DNA from: Candidatus Providencia siddallii
Lineage (GTDB): Bacteria > Pseudomonadota > Gammaproteobacteria > Enterobacterales > Enterobacteriaceae
NCBI RefSeq assembly: GCF_964026685.1
Contig: NZ_OZ034688.1
Location: 248,001-312,000 of the forward strand
Reading direction: 5' to 3'
Length of the DNA stretch: 64,000 bases
In this document: one piece after another, positions 9,659 to 20,662 of the stretch
How the letters are laid out: each line of letters starts with the position of its first letter
Numbering within the stretch: position 1 is the first letter of the stretch
Position numbers and translations under genes: made by a program
Notes under the pieces: model-generated
Told to the model about the DNA's origin: nothing
What the model saw: only the letters and a program-made list of their open reading frames with translations
Databases searched by the model: none

Positions 9659-10576
9659 GTGAATAATAAAAACATATTTTTTAAAAAAAAATTAACTGGA
9701 AGTATCGTTGCTTTAATAACTCCTATGGATTTAAAAGGAAATATTGACAAAATTAGTTTGAAAAAGTTAGTTAATTTTCATATAAAAAGTAAAACTACTG
9801 CAATAGTAGTTGTTGGAACTACTGGGGAATCTGCTACATTAAGACACGATGAATATATTGATATAATAAAAATGACTATTGATTTTGCAGATGAACGTAT
9901 TCCAATTATTGCTGGTATTTCTGTTAGTTCAACTTCAAAAGCGATTTTTTTATCTAGAAAAATTGAAAATAGTGGAGTTATTGCTTCTTTAAGTCTTACT
10001 CCTTTTTATAACAAACCTTCTCAAGATGGTTTGTATCAGCATTTTAAAATTATTTCAGAAAATACAAGTTTATCTCAGATTCTTTATAATGTACCATCTC
10101 GTACTGGTTGTGATTTATTACCAGAAACAGTTGCTAGTTTATCAAAAATAGATAATATTATTGGAATAAAAGAAGCTACAGGTGATTTATCTAGAGTTTA
10201 TCAAATAAAAGAGATGGTTAATGATAATTTTGTATTATTTAGTGGTGATGATTTAACAGCATTGAGTTTTATGCAATTAGGTGGTGATGGTGTTATTTCT
10301 GTTACTTCAAATATTGCAGCAGCTCAAATGGTAAAAATGTGTAATTTAGCGCTTATTGGTAAATTTGATGATGCTTATTTGTTAAATAAAAAATTAATGT
10401 CATTACATATGAAATTATTTATAGAACCAAATCCTGCTCCTATAAAATGGGCATGTTATCGCACTGGTTTAATTTTATCTGATTTTGTTAGATTACCTAT
10501 AATGCAATTAATGGAATCAAATAAAAAAATAATTGAAGAATCATTAAATATTGCCGGGATATTTTTAAAAAAATAA
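9659..10576 (+). CDS. dapA: 4-hydroxy-tetrahydrodipicolinate synthase
   Basis: Condenses pyruvate with aspartate semialdehyde, the entry to diaminopimelate and lysine. I chose the GTG at 9659-9661: GAGG lies nine bases before it, and the product (305 residues) is only about 12 residues longer at the N-terminus than E. coli DapA. The open frame extends to a TTG at 9644, but that would include the ribosome-binding site in the coding region. Catalytic Tyr is in ILYNVPSRTG and the Schiff-base Lys in IIGIKEATG; VVGTTGESATL is the Thr-Thr motif. It is followed at 10 bases by bamC, as in E. coli. Confidence 0.96.
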   Translation: MNNKNIFFKKKLTGSIVALITPMDLKGNIDKISLKKLVNFHIKSKTTAIVVVGTTGESATLRHDEYIDIIKMTIDFADERIPIIAGISVSSTSKAIFLSRKIENSGVIASLSLTPFYNKPSQDGLYQHFKIISENTSLSQILYNVPSRTGCDLLPETVASLSKIDNIIGIKEATGDLSRVYQIKEMVNDNFVLFSGDDLTALSFMQLGGDGVISVTSNIAAAQMVKMCNLALIGKFDDAYLLNKKLMSLHMKLFIEPNPAPIKWACYRTGLILSDFVRLPIMQLMESNKKIIEESLNIAGIFLKK

Positions 10577-10586
10577 TTTTGATAAT

Positions 10587-11222
10587 ATGAATATCAGTAA
10601 ATATATTTTTATTTTGTTTTTTTTATTAATAATATGTTGTTCAAAAAAACAAATAAAACATAGTTTTAATGGTAGTGATGAATATCTTAATACAAGTCCA
10701 TTGAAAAAATTAATAATACCTAATGGTATAAAATTACCAAAAAAAAATAAAGAGTTAGAAATTTTTGATATATCTTCAAATGAAATGGTTGGTAAAGAAC
10801 TTGATATCGCCCCACCTGTTACTGCAATTTCATTATTTGAAGATTCTAGAATTGAAAACATTGGTAATTTAATTAATTTATTTCTTAATAAAAATATAGA
10901 AAACCAAAAGTTATATTTAGAAATTTTAACAGTTTTAAAGCAAAAAAAAATTCCAATATTAATTAATAATAGTAAAGATTGTTTTATTGAAACAAATTGG
11001 ATAGAATGGAATATTTCAAAAAAAAATATGTTAGTTAAAACTCGTCATAGACTTAAAATTAAATCTAATTTAGATAATATTATTCTTGTTGTTGAGATTT
11101 TAGATGTAAGTAATATTATTAATAGTTACAAAATAAAAGAATACAATATTATTTTTTTTAATGAATTAATAAATAACGTTTATATGTTACGCAATATTAA
11201 AAAAAACATTTATAATAGATAA
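10587..11222 (+). CDS. bamC: BAM complex lipoprotein BamC, shortened to the N-terminal half
   Basis: Outer-membrane lipoprotein of the beta-barrel assembly machine. A hydrophobic signal (residues 5-17) leads to an IICC lipobox and SKK. The conserved unstructured lasso follows (SGDEYL-like GSDEYLNTSPLKKLIIPNGIKLP, read in pieces, then KELDIAPPV), the part that contacts BamD in E. coli. One helix-grip domain is then recognisable, with ETNWIEWN as in E. coli TDWVQWN. The protein stops at 211 residues (TAA) where E. coli BamC has 344, so the second helix-grip domain is missing. The spacing to dapA (10 bases) and purC (about 24) implies one operon. Confidence 0.88.
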   Translation: MNISKYIFILFFLLIICCSKKQIKHSFNGSDEYLNTSPLKKLIIPNGIKLPKKNKELEIFDISSNEMVGKELDIAPPVTAISLFEDSRIENIGNLINLFLNKNIENQKLYLEILTVLKQKKIPILINNSKDCFIETNWIEWNISKKNMLVKTRHRLKIKSNLDNIILVVEILDVSNIINSYKIKEYNIIFFNELINNVYMLRNIKKNIYNR

Positions 11223-11246
11223 AATTATAAAATAATGGTATTTTTT

Positions 11247-11951
11247 ATGAAAAAATGTGTTGAATTATATAAAGGAAAATCAAAAACAATATATACTACA
11301 GATAACCCTGATTTATTAATTTTAAGATTTCGTGATGAAATAACAGCGTTTGATGGTAAACGTATTGAAAAATTTTTTAATAAAGGTTACATAAATAATA
11401 ATATTAATTATTTTCTTATGAATGAATTAAGTAAATTTAGTATTTTTACACAAATAGAAAAAATATTATCTAAAAATGAAGTTTTAGTGAAAAAGTTAAA
11501 AATGATACCTATTGAATTTGTAATTAGAAATAGAGCTGCAGGATCTATAGTAAAACGTTTAGATATAATAGAAGGAAAAATTTTTAATCCACCATTATTT
11601 GAATTATTTTTAAAGAATGATTCCAAGCATGATCCAATGATTAATGAATCATATTGTAAAACTTTTAATTTAGTTAGTAAAAAAAATTTAGTTAATATTT
11701 ATAAGATTAGTAAAAAAATAAATAATATTCTTACTGAAATTTTTAATTCAGTTGGACTTATTTTAGTTGATTTTAAACTTGAGTTTGGTTTATATAAAAA
11801 ACAATTAACACTTGGAGATGAAATTTCTCCTGATAGCAGTCGTTTATGGGATCAAAAAACATTAAATAAAATGGATAAAGATCGTTTTCGACAATCTTTA
11901 GGAAATGTAATTGAAACATATCATGAAGTATTTAGACGTATATGTAAATAA
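11247..11951 (+). CDS. purC: Phosphoribosylaminoimidazole-succinocarboxamide synthase
   Basis: SAICAR synthetase: joins CAIR and aspartate using ATP in purine synthesis. The ATG at 11247 gives [16 protein letters not shown], aligning with E. coli MQKQAELYRGKAKTVY; an in-frame ATG four codons upstream (11235) is possible but less likely. Motifs include [52 protein letters not shown] and KDRFRQSLG. At 234 residues it is family-typical (237). It ends the dapA-bamC-purC cluster and converges on dapE. Confidence 0.97.
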   Translation: MKKCVELYKGKSKTIYTTDNPDLLILRFRDEITAFDGKRIEKFFNKGYINNNINYFLMNELSKFSIFTQIEKILSKNEVLVKKLKMIPIEFVIRNRAAGSIVKRLDIIEGKIFNPPLFELFLKNDSKHDPMINESYCKTFNLVSKKNLVNIYKISKKINNILTEIFNSVGLILVDFKLEFGLYKKQLTLGDEISPDSSRLWDQKTLNKMDKDRFRQSLGNVIETYHEVFRRICK

Positions 11952-11994
11952 TATATTTATATATATTTATTAAAATTAATATTTTATATTTATA

Positions 11995-13125
11995 TTATAT
12001 CAAAAGTAATTCTATAATTCTTTCATATATAAGTGATAATTTTTTTAAATCTTTAATATTTATACATTCGTTTATAGCGTGAATAGTTGAATTTATTGGT
12101 CCTAATTCAATTATATTATTACATAATTTTGATATAAATCTCCCGTCTGATGTTCCTCCATCAGTTGATAGGTTTGGTGTTATTCCGGTTAATTCTTGTA
12201 CAGATTGTATTGCAGTTGTAATTAATTTACTTTTTTTTGATAAGAAAGGTTTTCCTGATAAAACCCATTCAATTTTATAATTAAAGTTATAAATAGATAA
12301 CATTTTAGTTATTGTTTTACGTATGATAACATCATTTAATTGTGTATTAAATCGAAAATTGAATTGTATGAATAATTCTCCTGGAATTACATTATCAGCT
12401 ATACTATTAGAATAAATATTTGTAATTTGCATGTTTGTTGCTTGAAAATAATTATTTCCATTATCCCAAACAGTTGTAATTAATTTTTGTAAAAAATTAA
12501 TTGAATTATGGATTGGATTTTTTGCAAGATCAGGATAAGCTACATGACCTTGTATGCCAAAAATAGTAAGTTTTGCTGTAATAGACCCGCGTCGTCCATT
12601 TTTAATTGTATCACCTAATTTATTTTTGCTAGACGGTTCACCAATAATACAATAGTTTATTTTTTCTTTGTTGTTTAATAAATTTTCAATTATTTTTATA
12701 GTCCCATTTGTTGCTTTTCCTTCTTCATCTGAAGTTATAATAAATGCTAATCGTCCATGATGTTTAGGTTTTTTTTTTATAAAACGTTCTACAGCAATTA
12801 TCATTGCTGCAATAGAACCTTTCATATCTGTTGATCCTCGTCCATATAAATATTCGTTAATAATTATAGGTGTAAATGGTGGCGTTTTCCAATTTTTAAT
12901 TTTTCCAGCTGGAACTACATCAGTATGCCCTGCAAAAGCTAATGTTTTTCCTTTTTGTCCATGGATAGCCCAAAAATTTGATGTTTTATTTTGTGATATA
13001 TTTTTTATAATAAAACCAATTTTTTTTAAACGTTTTATTAATATTTTTTGGCAATTTTTATCGTTTGGACTTATTGATTCTTGTGAAATAAGTTCTTTTG
13101 TTAATTGAATAATTGGACAACACAT
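11995..13125 (-). CDS. dapE: Succinyl-diaminopimelate desuccinylase
   Basis: Dinuclear zinc hydrolase that frees LL-diaminopimelate from N-succinyl-LL-DAP, supplying peptidoglycan and lysine. All metal ligands are visible: His in FAGHTDVVP, Asp in GRGSTDMKG, the Glu pair in TSDEEGKATNG, and the late His in IHAINECI. The C-terminal GTSDGRFI loop is also present. The 376 residues match E. coli (375). Together with dapA and dapD in this window it shows the succinylase DAP route is kept. The start is the ATG at 13123-13125. Confidence 0.97.
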   Translation of the reverse strand: MCCPIIQLTKELISQESISPNDKNCQKILIKRLKKIGFIIKNISQNKTSNFWAIHGQKGKTLAFAGHTDVVPAGKIKNWKTPPFTPIIINEYLYGRGSTDMKGSIAAMIIAVERFIKKKPKHHGRLAFIITSDEEGKATNGTIKIIENLLNNKEKINYCIIGEPSSKNKLGDTIKNGRRGSITAKLTIFGIQGHVAYPDLAKNPIHNSINFLQKLITTVWDNGNNYFQATNMQITNIYSNSIADNVIPGELFIQFNFRFNTQLNDVIIRKTITKMLSIYNFNYKIEWVLSGKPFLSKKSKLITTAIQSVQELTGITPNLSTDGGTSDGRFISKLCNNIIELGPINSTIHAINECINIKDLKKLSLIYERIIELLLI

Positions 13126-13491
13126 TTGTTTTTTATTATTAGTAATTTTAATAAATCTTTGAATATTTATAAAAAATTGATAAAAATATTTTTTTTAATA
13201 ACAATTAAATACTATATTGTATAGTTTTTTAATTTTTAACAAAATAAATAAAATTTAATTTTATTGAATATTATATTTTATAAACATAAAATAGTATTAT
13301 TATATTTATAATTATATGTAGTATATAGTATTTTTTTATTTTTTATATTTAGTATAAAATAAAATTAATAAAGTAATTTTAAAAATAAAATATTTTATAC
13401 TATTTATAGTGTATATTATGTTTAATATCTATAAAACATTAAATTCTATGATAGTTAAAATATGTATTTTAAAATTTGAAAGGATTAAATA
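13126..13491. other. Divergent AT spacer dapE / maeB
   Basis: 366 A+T-rich bases between divergent genes, presumably holding both promoters. A ribosome-binding site (AAAGGA, about 13480-13485) precedes maeB. Nothing else recognisable. Confidence 0.6.
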
Positions 13492-14784
13492 ATGGATAAA
13501 AGTTTTAGACGGAATGCACTCTATTATCATGAATTTCCTTATCCTGGAAAAATAAATGTAACATTTTCTAAACAATTAAAAACACAAAATGATTTATCAT
13601 TAGCATATTCTCCAGGGGTAGCAATTCCTTGCCTTGAGATCGTAAAAAATCCATTAAAAGTATATAATTATACTTCAAAAGGAAATCTTATTGGTGTGAT
13701 TTCTAATGGTACAGCTATTCTTGGATTAGGTAATATTGGACCTTTAGCTGGAAAACCTGTTATGGAAGGAAAATCGGTACTTTTTAAAAAATTTTCTAAT
13801 ATTGATGTTTTTGATATTGAAATTAATGAATCAAATCCAGATAAATTAATTGATATCATCGTATCTTTAGAACCTACTTTTGGAGGTATAAATCTTGAAG
13901 ATATAAAAGCTCCTGAATGTTTTTATATAGAAAAAAAACTTTGTGAACGAATGAAGATACCTGTATTTCACGATGATCAACATGGAACAGCGATTGTTTG
14001 TGCTGCAGCTGTAATTAATTGGTTACGTATTGTAAAAATAAAAATAACTGAAGTACGATTGGTAGTTTCTGGAGCTGGCGCTGCATCTATTGCTTGTATT
14101 AATTTACTTGTTAAATTAGGATTAAAACATAAAAACATTATTGTTTGCGATTCAAAAGGAGTTATATATAAAAATAGAGATAAAGATATGGATATTACTA
14201 AAAAAAATTATGCAATTAATGATAATGGTATGCGTAGTTTATCTGATGTTATTCCTAATGCAAATATTTTTTTAGGTTGCTCTGTTCCTAATATATTAAC
14301 TGAAACAATGGTTAAAACTATGGCTAATAATCCTTTAATATTAGCTTTAGCAAACCCAGAACCAGAAATTTTACCATTTTTAGTTAAAAAAGTAAGACCA
14401 GATGCTATTATTTGTACAGGTCGTTCAGATTATCCTAATCAAGTAAATAATGTTTTGTGTTTTCCATATATTTTTCGAGGCGCACTTGATGTTGGTGCTA
14501 CAATTATTAATGAAGAAATGAAATTAGCATGTGTATATGCTATTGCAGATTTAGCATTATCTAAAAAAAATGAAAAAGTTGCTTCAATTTATGGAGATAA
14601 AAATTTAGTTTTTGGACCTAATTATTTAATTCCTAAACCATTTGATCCGCGATTGATTTTAAAGATTTCACCAGCTGTTGCTAAAGCGGCTATAAACTCT
14701 GGAGTGTCAACACGTCCTATTAATGATTTTTATTCTTATAAAATCAAATTAAATCAATTTTTATTTAAAACGAATTTTTCATAA
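13492..14784 (+). CDS. maeB: NADP-dependent malic enzyme domain, lacking the PTA-like half
   Basis: Oxidatively decarboxylates malate to pyruvate with NADP. The 430 residues cover the malic enzyme unit: YHEFPYPGKI at the N-terminus, LAYSPGVAIPC, GNLIGVISNGTAILGLGNIGPLAGKPVMEGK (in pieces), the metal-binding DIEI, HDDQHGTAIV, the VVSGAGAASIACI nucleotide fold and LALANPEPEI. E. coli MaeB is 759 residues, with a C-terminal phosphotransacetylase-like regulatory domain. Here the frame stops (TAA) right after the catalytic domain and 452 bases of A+T follow without any remnant. Loss of that domain would remove regulation by acetyl-CoA-type effectors (inference). Confidence 0.92.
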   Translation: MDKSFRRNALYYHEFPYPGKINVTFSKQLKTQNDLSLAYSPGVAIPCLEIVKNPLKVYNYTSKGNLIGVISNGTAILGLGNIGPLAGKPVMEGKSVLFKKFSNIDVFDIEINESNPDKLIDIIVSLEPTFGGINLEDIKAPECFYIEKKLCERMKIPVFHDDQHGTAIVCAAAVINWLRIVKIKITEVRLVVSGAGAASIACINLLVKLGLKHKNIIVCDSKGVIYKNRDKDMDITKKNYAINDNGMRSLSDVIPNANIFLGCSVPNILTETMVKTMANNPLILALANPEPEILPFLVKKVRPDAIICTGRSDYPNQVNNVLCFPYIFRGALDVGATIINEEMKLACVYAIADLALSKKNEKVASIYGDKNLVFGPNYLIPKPFDPRLILKISPAVAKAAINSGVSTRPINDFYSYKIKLNQFLFKTNFS

Positions 14785-15236
<452 letters not shown>

Positions 15237-16586
15237 TTAAATTTTGTTTTTTATACGAAAAATTTTGCTTTCGACCCAACCATCACTAAGTCTTGTTAAT
15301 AATGTCATTCCTAATTTTACTTGTTTTATTTTTTTTAAAATTGTACCATCTAAAGTTTGAGATATACTGAAACCTCTTGAAATAGTTAATAATGGACTTA
15401 CTGTTTCTAATTTAGAATATATTGAAATAAATCTTTTATTATAATCATTTAAAAAAGTAATTATTAAATTTTGTATATGATATTTAGTTGATATTAAATT
15501 TTGTTGGTGTTTTTGTATTTTAGTTTGTAAATTATTTTGTAATAGATTATATTCATTTTTTTTAAAATTTAAAATAATAAGTTGTAATAGTTTTATTATG
15601 ATTTGAATTAATTTTTGTTTTAATAAATTTAATTTATTTTTTTGTTTTATTAAGTTTAATTCTGGATGTTGTTGTTTTAAACGATGATAAAAAAAAGCAA
15701 ATATACGTTGTTTATTTGATAAATAGTAATCCATAGCTATTTCAATATGTTGTTTAGATGATTTAAGTTGACGTATCATTTCAGATTGATCACGACTTAC
15801 TAATTCTGCAGCAGCTGACGGAGTTGGAGCACGTATATCAGCTACATAGTCTGAAATTGTTACGTCAGTTTCATGTCCAACAGCGCTTATAATTGGTATT
15901 TTACTATTGAAAATAGCTCTCGCCACAATCTCTTCGTTAAATGCCCATAAATCTTCTAATGTACCACCACCTCTACCAATTATAATCACATCACATTCTT
16001 TTCTTAAATTCGCAATTTCTATCATATGAGAAATTTGATTAGCTGCATTATCTCCTTGTACCTGAGTTGGATAAATTATAATAGGTAAAGATGGATCACG
16101 TCTTTGTAAAATTTTTAAAATATCTTGTATAGCAGCACCTGTTGGTGAAGTTATTATCCCGATACTATTTGTTGGTGTAGGTAAGTGTTTTTTATGTATA
16201 ATTTCAAAAAGTCCTTCTAACATAAGAGTTTGTTTTAATTGTTCAAATTTTTGTTGTAATAATCCTTCACCTGAAGGTTTCATATATTCAATAATTAATT
16301 GATAATCACCACGTGGTTCATATATTGTAAGAATAGCTTTAACTAATATTTGACTTCCATTTTGAGGACGAAATTGAAGTTTTAAATTTTGATTACGAAA
16401 CATTGCCGCTCGTATTTGAGAACGATCATCTTTTAATGTTAAATACCAATGACCAGAACTTGGTTGAGAAAAATTAGAAACTTCAGCTGTAAGCCAAATT
16501 TGTCCAATTTGATTTTCAAGTAATTTTCTAGCATTTTTATTAATATTGCTAACAGAATAAATAATGTTGTTTTGTTTAATTGACAT
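15237..16586 (-). CDS. xseA: Exodeoxyribonuclease VII large subunit
   Basis: Catalytic subunit of ExoVII, which degrades single-stranded DNA from both ends. The 449 residues (E. coli 456) show the N-terminal OB fold (IGQIWLTAEVSNFSQPSSGHWYLTLKD in pieces; AAMFRNQN), then the nuclease domain with GIITSPTGAAIQDIL, DVIIIGRGGGTLEDLWAFNEE and SAVGHETDVTISDYVAD APTPSAAAELVS, and a long coiled-coil at about residues 280-400. It is divergent from guaB, the E. coli arrangement. The small subunit xseB is not in the window. Confidence 0.96.
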   Translation of the reverse strand: MSIKQNNIIYSVSNINKNARKLLENQIGQIWLTAEVSNFSQPSSGHWYLTLKDDRSQIRAAMFRNQNLKLQFRPQNGSQILVKAILTIYEPRGDYQLIIEYMKPSGEGLLQQKFEQLKQTLMLEGLFEIIHKKHLPTPTNSIGIITSPTGAAIQDILKILQRRDPSLPIIIYPTQVQGDNAANQISHMIEIANLRKECDVIIIGRGGGTLEDLWAFNEEIVARAIFNSKIPIISAVGHETDVTISDYVADIRAPTPSAAAELVSRDQSEMIRQLKSSKQHIEIAMDYYLSNKQRIFAFFYHRLKQQHPELNLIKQKNKLNLLKQKLIQIIIKLLQLIILNFKKNEYNLLQNNLQTKIQKHQQNLISTKYHIQNLIITFLNDYNKRFISIYSKLETVSPLLTISRGFSISQTLDGTILKKIKQVKLGMTLLTRLSDGWVESKIFRIKNKI

Positions 16587-16723
16587 AATTAGTAATTTAA
16601 ATTAGAAGTGTTAAATTAATTTGTAAGTTAAAAAAATGCTAGAAATAATATGTTATTATATATATAATATAAAATATTTAAATTTGTTATTTTATTTAAT
16701 ATATTTAATGAAAAATATTAATT

Positions 16724-18187
16724 ATGTTACGAATAAAAAAAGATGCTTTAACATTTGATGATGTGTTAATTGTTCCAGCATATTCAACAGTATTACCAAA
16801 TTCAGTTAAATTGTCAACTAAATTAACTGAAACAATTTGTATAAATATTCCTATAATTTCTGCTGCTATGGATACTGTTACAGAATCTAATCTTGCTATT
16901 GCTTTAGCTCAAGAAGGTGGAATTGGTTTTATACATAAAAATATGTCTATTAAACATCAAGTTGAAGAAGTTCGTCGTGTCAAAAAATACGAAAGTGGAA
17001 TAGTAATAAATCCTGTAACAGTCAGTGTTGATACAACGATACGTAATGTAAAAGAATTGATTAATCGTAATGGTTTTGCAGGTTATCCTGTTGTTTCAAA
17101 AGAAAATTTATTAATTGGTATTATTACTAGTCGTGATATACGTTTTGTAACAGATCTTGATCAATCAGTTGCTTCAGTTATGACACCAAAAGAATTATTA
17201 TTAACAGTAAAAGAAGGAGAAGCTCGTGAAGTTGTTCTACAAAAAATGCATGAAAAACGTGTTGAAAAAGCTTTGGTTATTAATGATAATTTTCGTTTGT
17301 TAGGTATGATTACTATAAAAGATTTTCAAAAAGCAGAACAAAAACCAAATGCATGTAAAGATTCGCAAGGTCGTTTAAGGGTTGGAGCTGCTATTGGTGT
17401 AGGAGAAGAAAGCGAAAGACGTGCTGATGCTTTAATTTCAGTTGGTGTAGATGTATTACTTATTGATTCCTCTCATGGTCATTCTAATAATGTATTAAAA
17501 TGTATTAGAAAAATTCGAAAAAAATACCCAAAATTATCTATAATTGGTGGAAACATAGTAACCGCTGAAGGAGCAAAAGCTTTAATTGATTCTGGTGTAA
17601 ATGCTGTAAAAGTCGGCATTGGACCTGGTTCAATTTGTACAACTCGTATAGTAACTGGTGTTGGTGTTCCGCAAATTACTGCTATTTCAGATGTTTCTGA
17701 TGCTCTTAATGATACTGGAATTCCAGTTATAGCTGATGGAGGTATTCGTTTTTCAGGAGATATTTCTAAAGCTATAGTTGCAGGAGCTAATTGTGTTATG
17801 GTTGGCTCTATGTTTGCAGGAGCTGAAGAATCTCCAGGAGAAACTATATTATTAAAAGGTCGAGCTTATAAAGAGTATCGTGGTATGGGTTCATTAGGTG
17901 CTATGTCTAATGGTTCTTCTGAACGTTATTTTCAAAATAACAATTCGATAGATAAGTTAGTTCCAGAAGGTATAGAAGGTCGTGTTGCTTATAAAGGTTT
18001 TTTAAAAGAAATAGTTTATCAACAAATGGGTGGTTTACGGTCTTGTATGGGACTTACAGGTTGTAGTACTATTGAAGAATTAAGGACTAAAGCTGAATTT
18101 ATAAAAATAAGTAATGCTAGTATAAAAGAAAGTCATGTTCATGATATTACTATTGTAAAAGAACCTCCAAATTATCATTTAAATTAA
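16724..18187 (+). CDS. guaB: Inosine-5'-monophosphate dehydrogenase
   Basis: Oxidises IMP to XMP with NAD, the committed step to guanine nucleotides. The 487 residues contain the TIM barrel with [24 protein letters not shown], the catalytic Cys loop [20 protein letters not shown] and the flap [10 protein letters not shown]. The two CBS domains (roughly residues 95-200) are retained between barrel strands, with [10 protein letters not shown]. Length equals E. coli GuaB (488). guaA begins 19 bases downstream, so this is the guaBA operon. Confidence 0.98.
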   Translation: MLRIKKDALTFDDVLIVPAYSTVLPNSVKLSTKLTETICINIPIISAAMDTVTESNLAIALAQEGGIGFIHKNMSIKHQVEEVRRVKKYESGIVINPVTVSVDTTIRNVKELINRNGFAGYPVVSKENLLIGIITSRDIRFVTDLDQSVASVMTPKELLLTVKEGEAREVVLQKMHEKRVEKALVINDNFRLLGMITIKDFQKAEQKPNACKDSQGRLRVGAAIGVGEESERRADALISVGVDVLLIDSSHGHSNNVLKCIRKIRKKYPKLSIIGGNIVTAEGAKALIDSGVNAVKVGIGPGSICTTRIVTGVGVPQITAISDVSDALNDTGIPVIADGGIRFSGDISKAIVAGANCVMVGSMFAGAEESPGETILLKGRAYKEYRGMGSLGAMSNGSSERYFQNNNSIDKLVPEGIEGRVAYKGFLKEIVYQQMGGLRSCMGLTGCSTIEELRTKAEFIKISNASIKESHVHDITIVKEPPNYHLN

Positions 18188-18206
18188 AATATGCAAATAT
18201 AAATTT

Positions 18207-19784
18207 ATGACAAAAAATATTTATGCAAGCCGTATACTTATTCTTGATTTTGGTTCACAATATACTCAAATAATAGTTCGTCGTATTAGAGAAATTGGTG
18301 TTTATTGTGAATCTTTAAAATGGAATATTACAGAAAAAGAAATTAATGATTTTTCACCAAATGGTATTATTCTTTCTGGTGGACCAGAAAGTGTAACTGA
18401 ATTAAATAGTTCAAGAGTTTCTAATTATATTTTTAATATTGGAATACCAATATTGGGGATATGTTATGGAATGCAAATTATGGCGGTTCAATTAGGTGGA
18501 GTCGTAGAAATTTCAAATAAGCGTGAATTTGGTTATGCTAATGTAGAAATTATTGAAAATTGTGAATTATTTGATAACATTTCAGATGGAATAAATAAAA
18601 ATGGAAATTATATTTTGGATGTATGGATGAGTCATGGGGATAAAATAATAAAATTACCTATTGATTTTAAAAAAGTTGCTAGTACAACAAATTGTTTATA
18701 TGCTGTTATTGCTAATGATAAAAAAAAATTTTATGGTGTGCAATTTCATCCTGAAGTAACTCATACTTCTAAAGGTGTTAATATTTTAGCTCGTTTTGTT
18801 AAAAAAATTTGTAAGTGTAATTTATGTTGGACAACAACAACAATTGTTGATGATATAATTAATGATTTAAGAAATAAAATAAAAAATGATTATGTTTTAT
18901 TGGCATTTTCAGGTGGTATTGATTCTTCTGTTACTGCGTTATTATTACATCATGCAATTGGTGATAAATTGTTTTGTGTTTTTGTAGATAATGGTTTACT
19001 TCGTTTAAATGAAGCAAAAGAAACAATAGATTTTTTTTCAAAAAAATTCGGGTTGAATATTATTAAAATTCAAGCAGAAGATCGTTTTTTAAATGCATTA
19101 ATTGGTATTACAGATCCTGAAGAAAAACGAAAAAAAATTGGTAATATTTTTATTGAAATATTTAATGAAGAATCAATTAAGTATCCTAATATTAAATGGT
19201 TAGCACAAGGTACTATTTATTCTGATGTTATTGAATCTGGGTTTTCTTCTATTAAAAAAACTCATACAATAAAATCTCATCATAATGTTGGTGGTTTACC
19301 AAAAAAAATAAAATTAAGTTTGATTGAACCATTAAAAACTCTTTTTAAAGATGAGGTATATAAAATTGCTATAAAATTAGGTTTATCTAATAATGTATTA
19401 TATAAACATCCGTTCCCAGGACCAGGTTTAGGAATTAGAATATTAGGTGAAATAAAAAAAGAATATTGTGATATTTTACGTAGAGCTGATTCAATTTTTA
19501 TTGAAGAATTATATAAATCAAATTTATATAATAAAGTAAGTCAAGCTTTTGCTGTTTTTTTACCAATTTGTTCAGTTGCTGTTATGGGTGATACTCGTAA
19601 ATATGATTGGGTTATTTCTTTACGTGCCGTTAAAACTATTGATTTTATGACGGCTCATTGGTATCAATTACCATATAATTTATTAAATAAAGTTTCAAAT
19701 AGAATTATTAATGAAGTAACTGGAATTTCTCGTGTAGTTTATGATATTAGTGGAAAACCTCCTAGTACAATTGAGTGGGAATAG
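18207..19784 (+). CDS. guaA: GMP synthase (glutamine-hydrolysing)
   Basis: Aminates XMP to GMP. The 525 residues equal E. coli GuaA. The N-terminal class I amidotransferase has the nucleophile in GICYGMQ and the His/Glu in QFHPEVTHT. The ATP pyrophosphatase domain starts with the P-loop [15 protein letters not shown], and the C-terminal dimerisation domain has [15 protein letters not shown] and [10 protein letters not shown]-like [10 protein letters not shown]. It ends in TAG, one of only three TAG stops in the window. Second gene of guaBA. Confidence 0.98.
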   Translation: MTKNIYASRILILDFGSQYTQIIVRRIREIGVYCESLKWNITEKEINDFSPNGIILSGGPESVTELNSSRVSNYIFNIGIPILGICYGMQIMAVQLGGVVEISNKREFGYANVEIIENCELFDNISDGINKNGNYILDVWMSHGDKIIKLPIDFKKVASTTNCLYAVIANDKKKFYGVQFHPEVTHTSKGVNILARFVKKICKCNLCWTTTTIVDDIINDLRNKIKNDYVLLAFSGGIDSSVTALLLHHAIGDKLFCVFVDNGLLRLNEAKETIDFFSKKFGLNIIKIQAEDRFLNALIGITDPEEKRKKIGNIFIEIFNEESIKYPNIKWLAQGTIYSDVIESGFSSIKKTHTIKSHHNVGGLPKKIKLSLIEPLKTLFKDEVYKIAIKLGLSNNVLYKHPFPGPGLGIRILGEIKKEYCDILRRADSIFIEELYKSNLYNKVSQAFAVFLPICSVAVMGDTRKYDWVISLRAVKTIDFMTAHWYQLPYNLLNKVSNRIINEVTGISRVVYDISGKPPSTIEWE

Positions 19785-19835
19785 TTATAAAATATAAATT
19801 AAAAGATAGTATTTAATTTGTTTAATTAATATTAT

Positions 19836-19863
19836 ATTAATTTTTACAATTGTAAAAATTAAT
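19836..19863. repeat. 28-base perfect palindrome after guaA
   Basis: Two adjoining 14-base arms (19836-19849, 19850-19863) centred on CAATTG. About 50 bases downstream of the guaA stop. It may contribute to transcript end formation; no U-run directly follows it. Confidence 0.7.
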
Positions 19864-20100
19864 GCAGTAATTAAAAATTACTTTATTATTAATAATATTA
19901 AAAATTTTTATATATTTAAGTTTATATTTAATGATTTTATATTTTTTAATAATAATTTTTCTTATAAAATATTTTTGTATATTTTTTTAAAAAAAAATAA
20001 AATTTATGTTTACATATTTTAAAATATGTGTTACTACTTAAAAGTAAGTATTTTTACTGATCATAGTAATATTTAAAATAATTAATGAGGATTTTATATT

Positions 20101-20133
20101 ATGCTTTTTATATTAATTTTATTACTTATTTAA
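20101..20133 (+). CDS. Possible 10-residue hydrophobic peptide
   Basis: ATG followed by nine hydrophobic codons (MLFILILLLI) and TAA. A clear TGAGGA Shine-Dalgarno ends about ten bases before the ATG, better than those of many real genes here. It could be a leader or small membrane peptide, or the surviving 5' end of a lost gene. Hydrophobic codons are expected by chance in T-rich DNA, so only the ribosome-binding site supports it. Confidence 0.2.
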   Translation: MLFILILLLI

Positions 20134-20662
20134 TTATGATTAATATAGTAATATATTTATTATATTAATTTAATATTAAAATTTAATATAGCATTTATTT
20201 TAAGAAATTGTTTTTTGTTTTTTTTAATATTAAAAATATATTTTATTAACAATATTTGAAATTAGATGTTAAAATTTGAAGTTTAATATTTTAAATATAA
20301 TTATTTAAGATATAAAAAATTTTTTTAAAAAATATATTTTAAATAAAATGTAATATTTATATTTAGTAATATCATAAAACATGATTTTTATAAAAGTTGC
20401 AAAAAATTAAAAATTATTGTGACTTTTTTTATTTTTTATATAATGCACAAATATTTTTTATAAATAAATTTGGATTTTTTCATAGTATTTTATAGTAAAA
20501 TTAATTTATTTTTATATAAAAAGTTTGTATATAATTTTTTTAAAAAATAACAAATTTTATCTAAAATATATTATAGCATTATTGCTTGTATAAAATATAA
20601 GTAAAAAGTAATAAATATTAAAAATTTTATTTGCTATTTTTTTAATTATTAAAGGCATTTAA

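Larger units (their letters stand above)
19785..20662. other. 878-base spacer guaA-thiD
   Basis: A+T-rich spacer. It contains a 28-base perfect palindrome (19836-19863), directly followed by a small stem (about 19868-19880) and TTTATT that might end the guaBA transcript, and a 10-codon ORF with a good ribosome-binding site (20101-20133). An imperfect stem with a T-run lies near 20393-20431. No recognisable protein gene. Confidence 0.6.

Noticed and set aside
20393-20431. Stem with a T-run as the terminator of a small RNA
   Set aside because: The stem has two central mismatches and only A-T pairs at one side; no promoter or conserved body can be seen.
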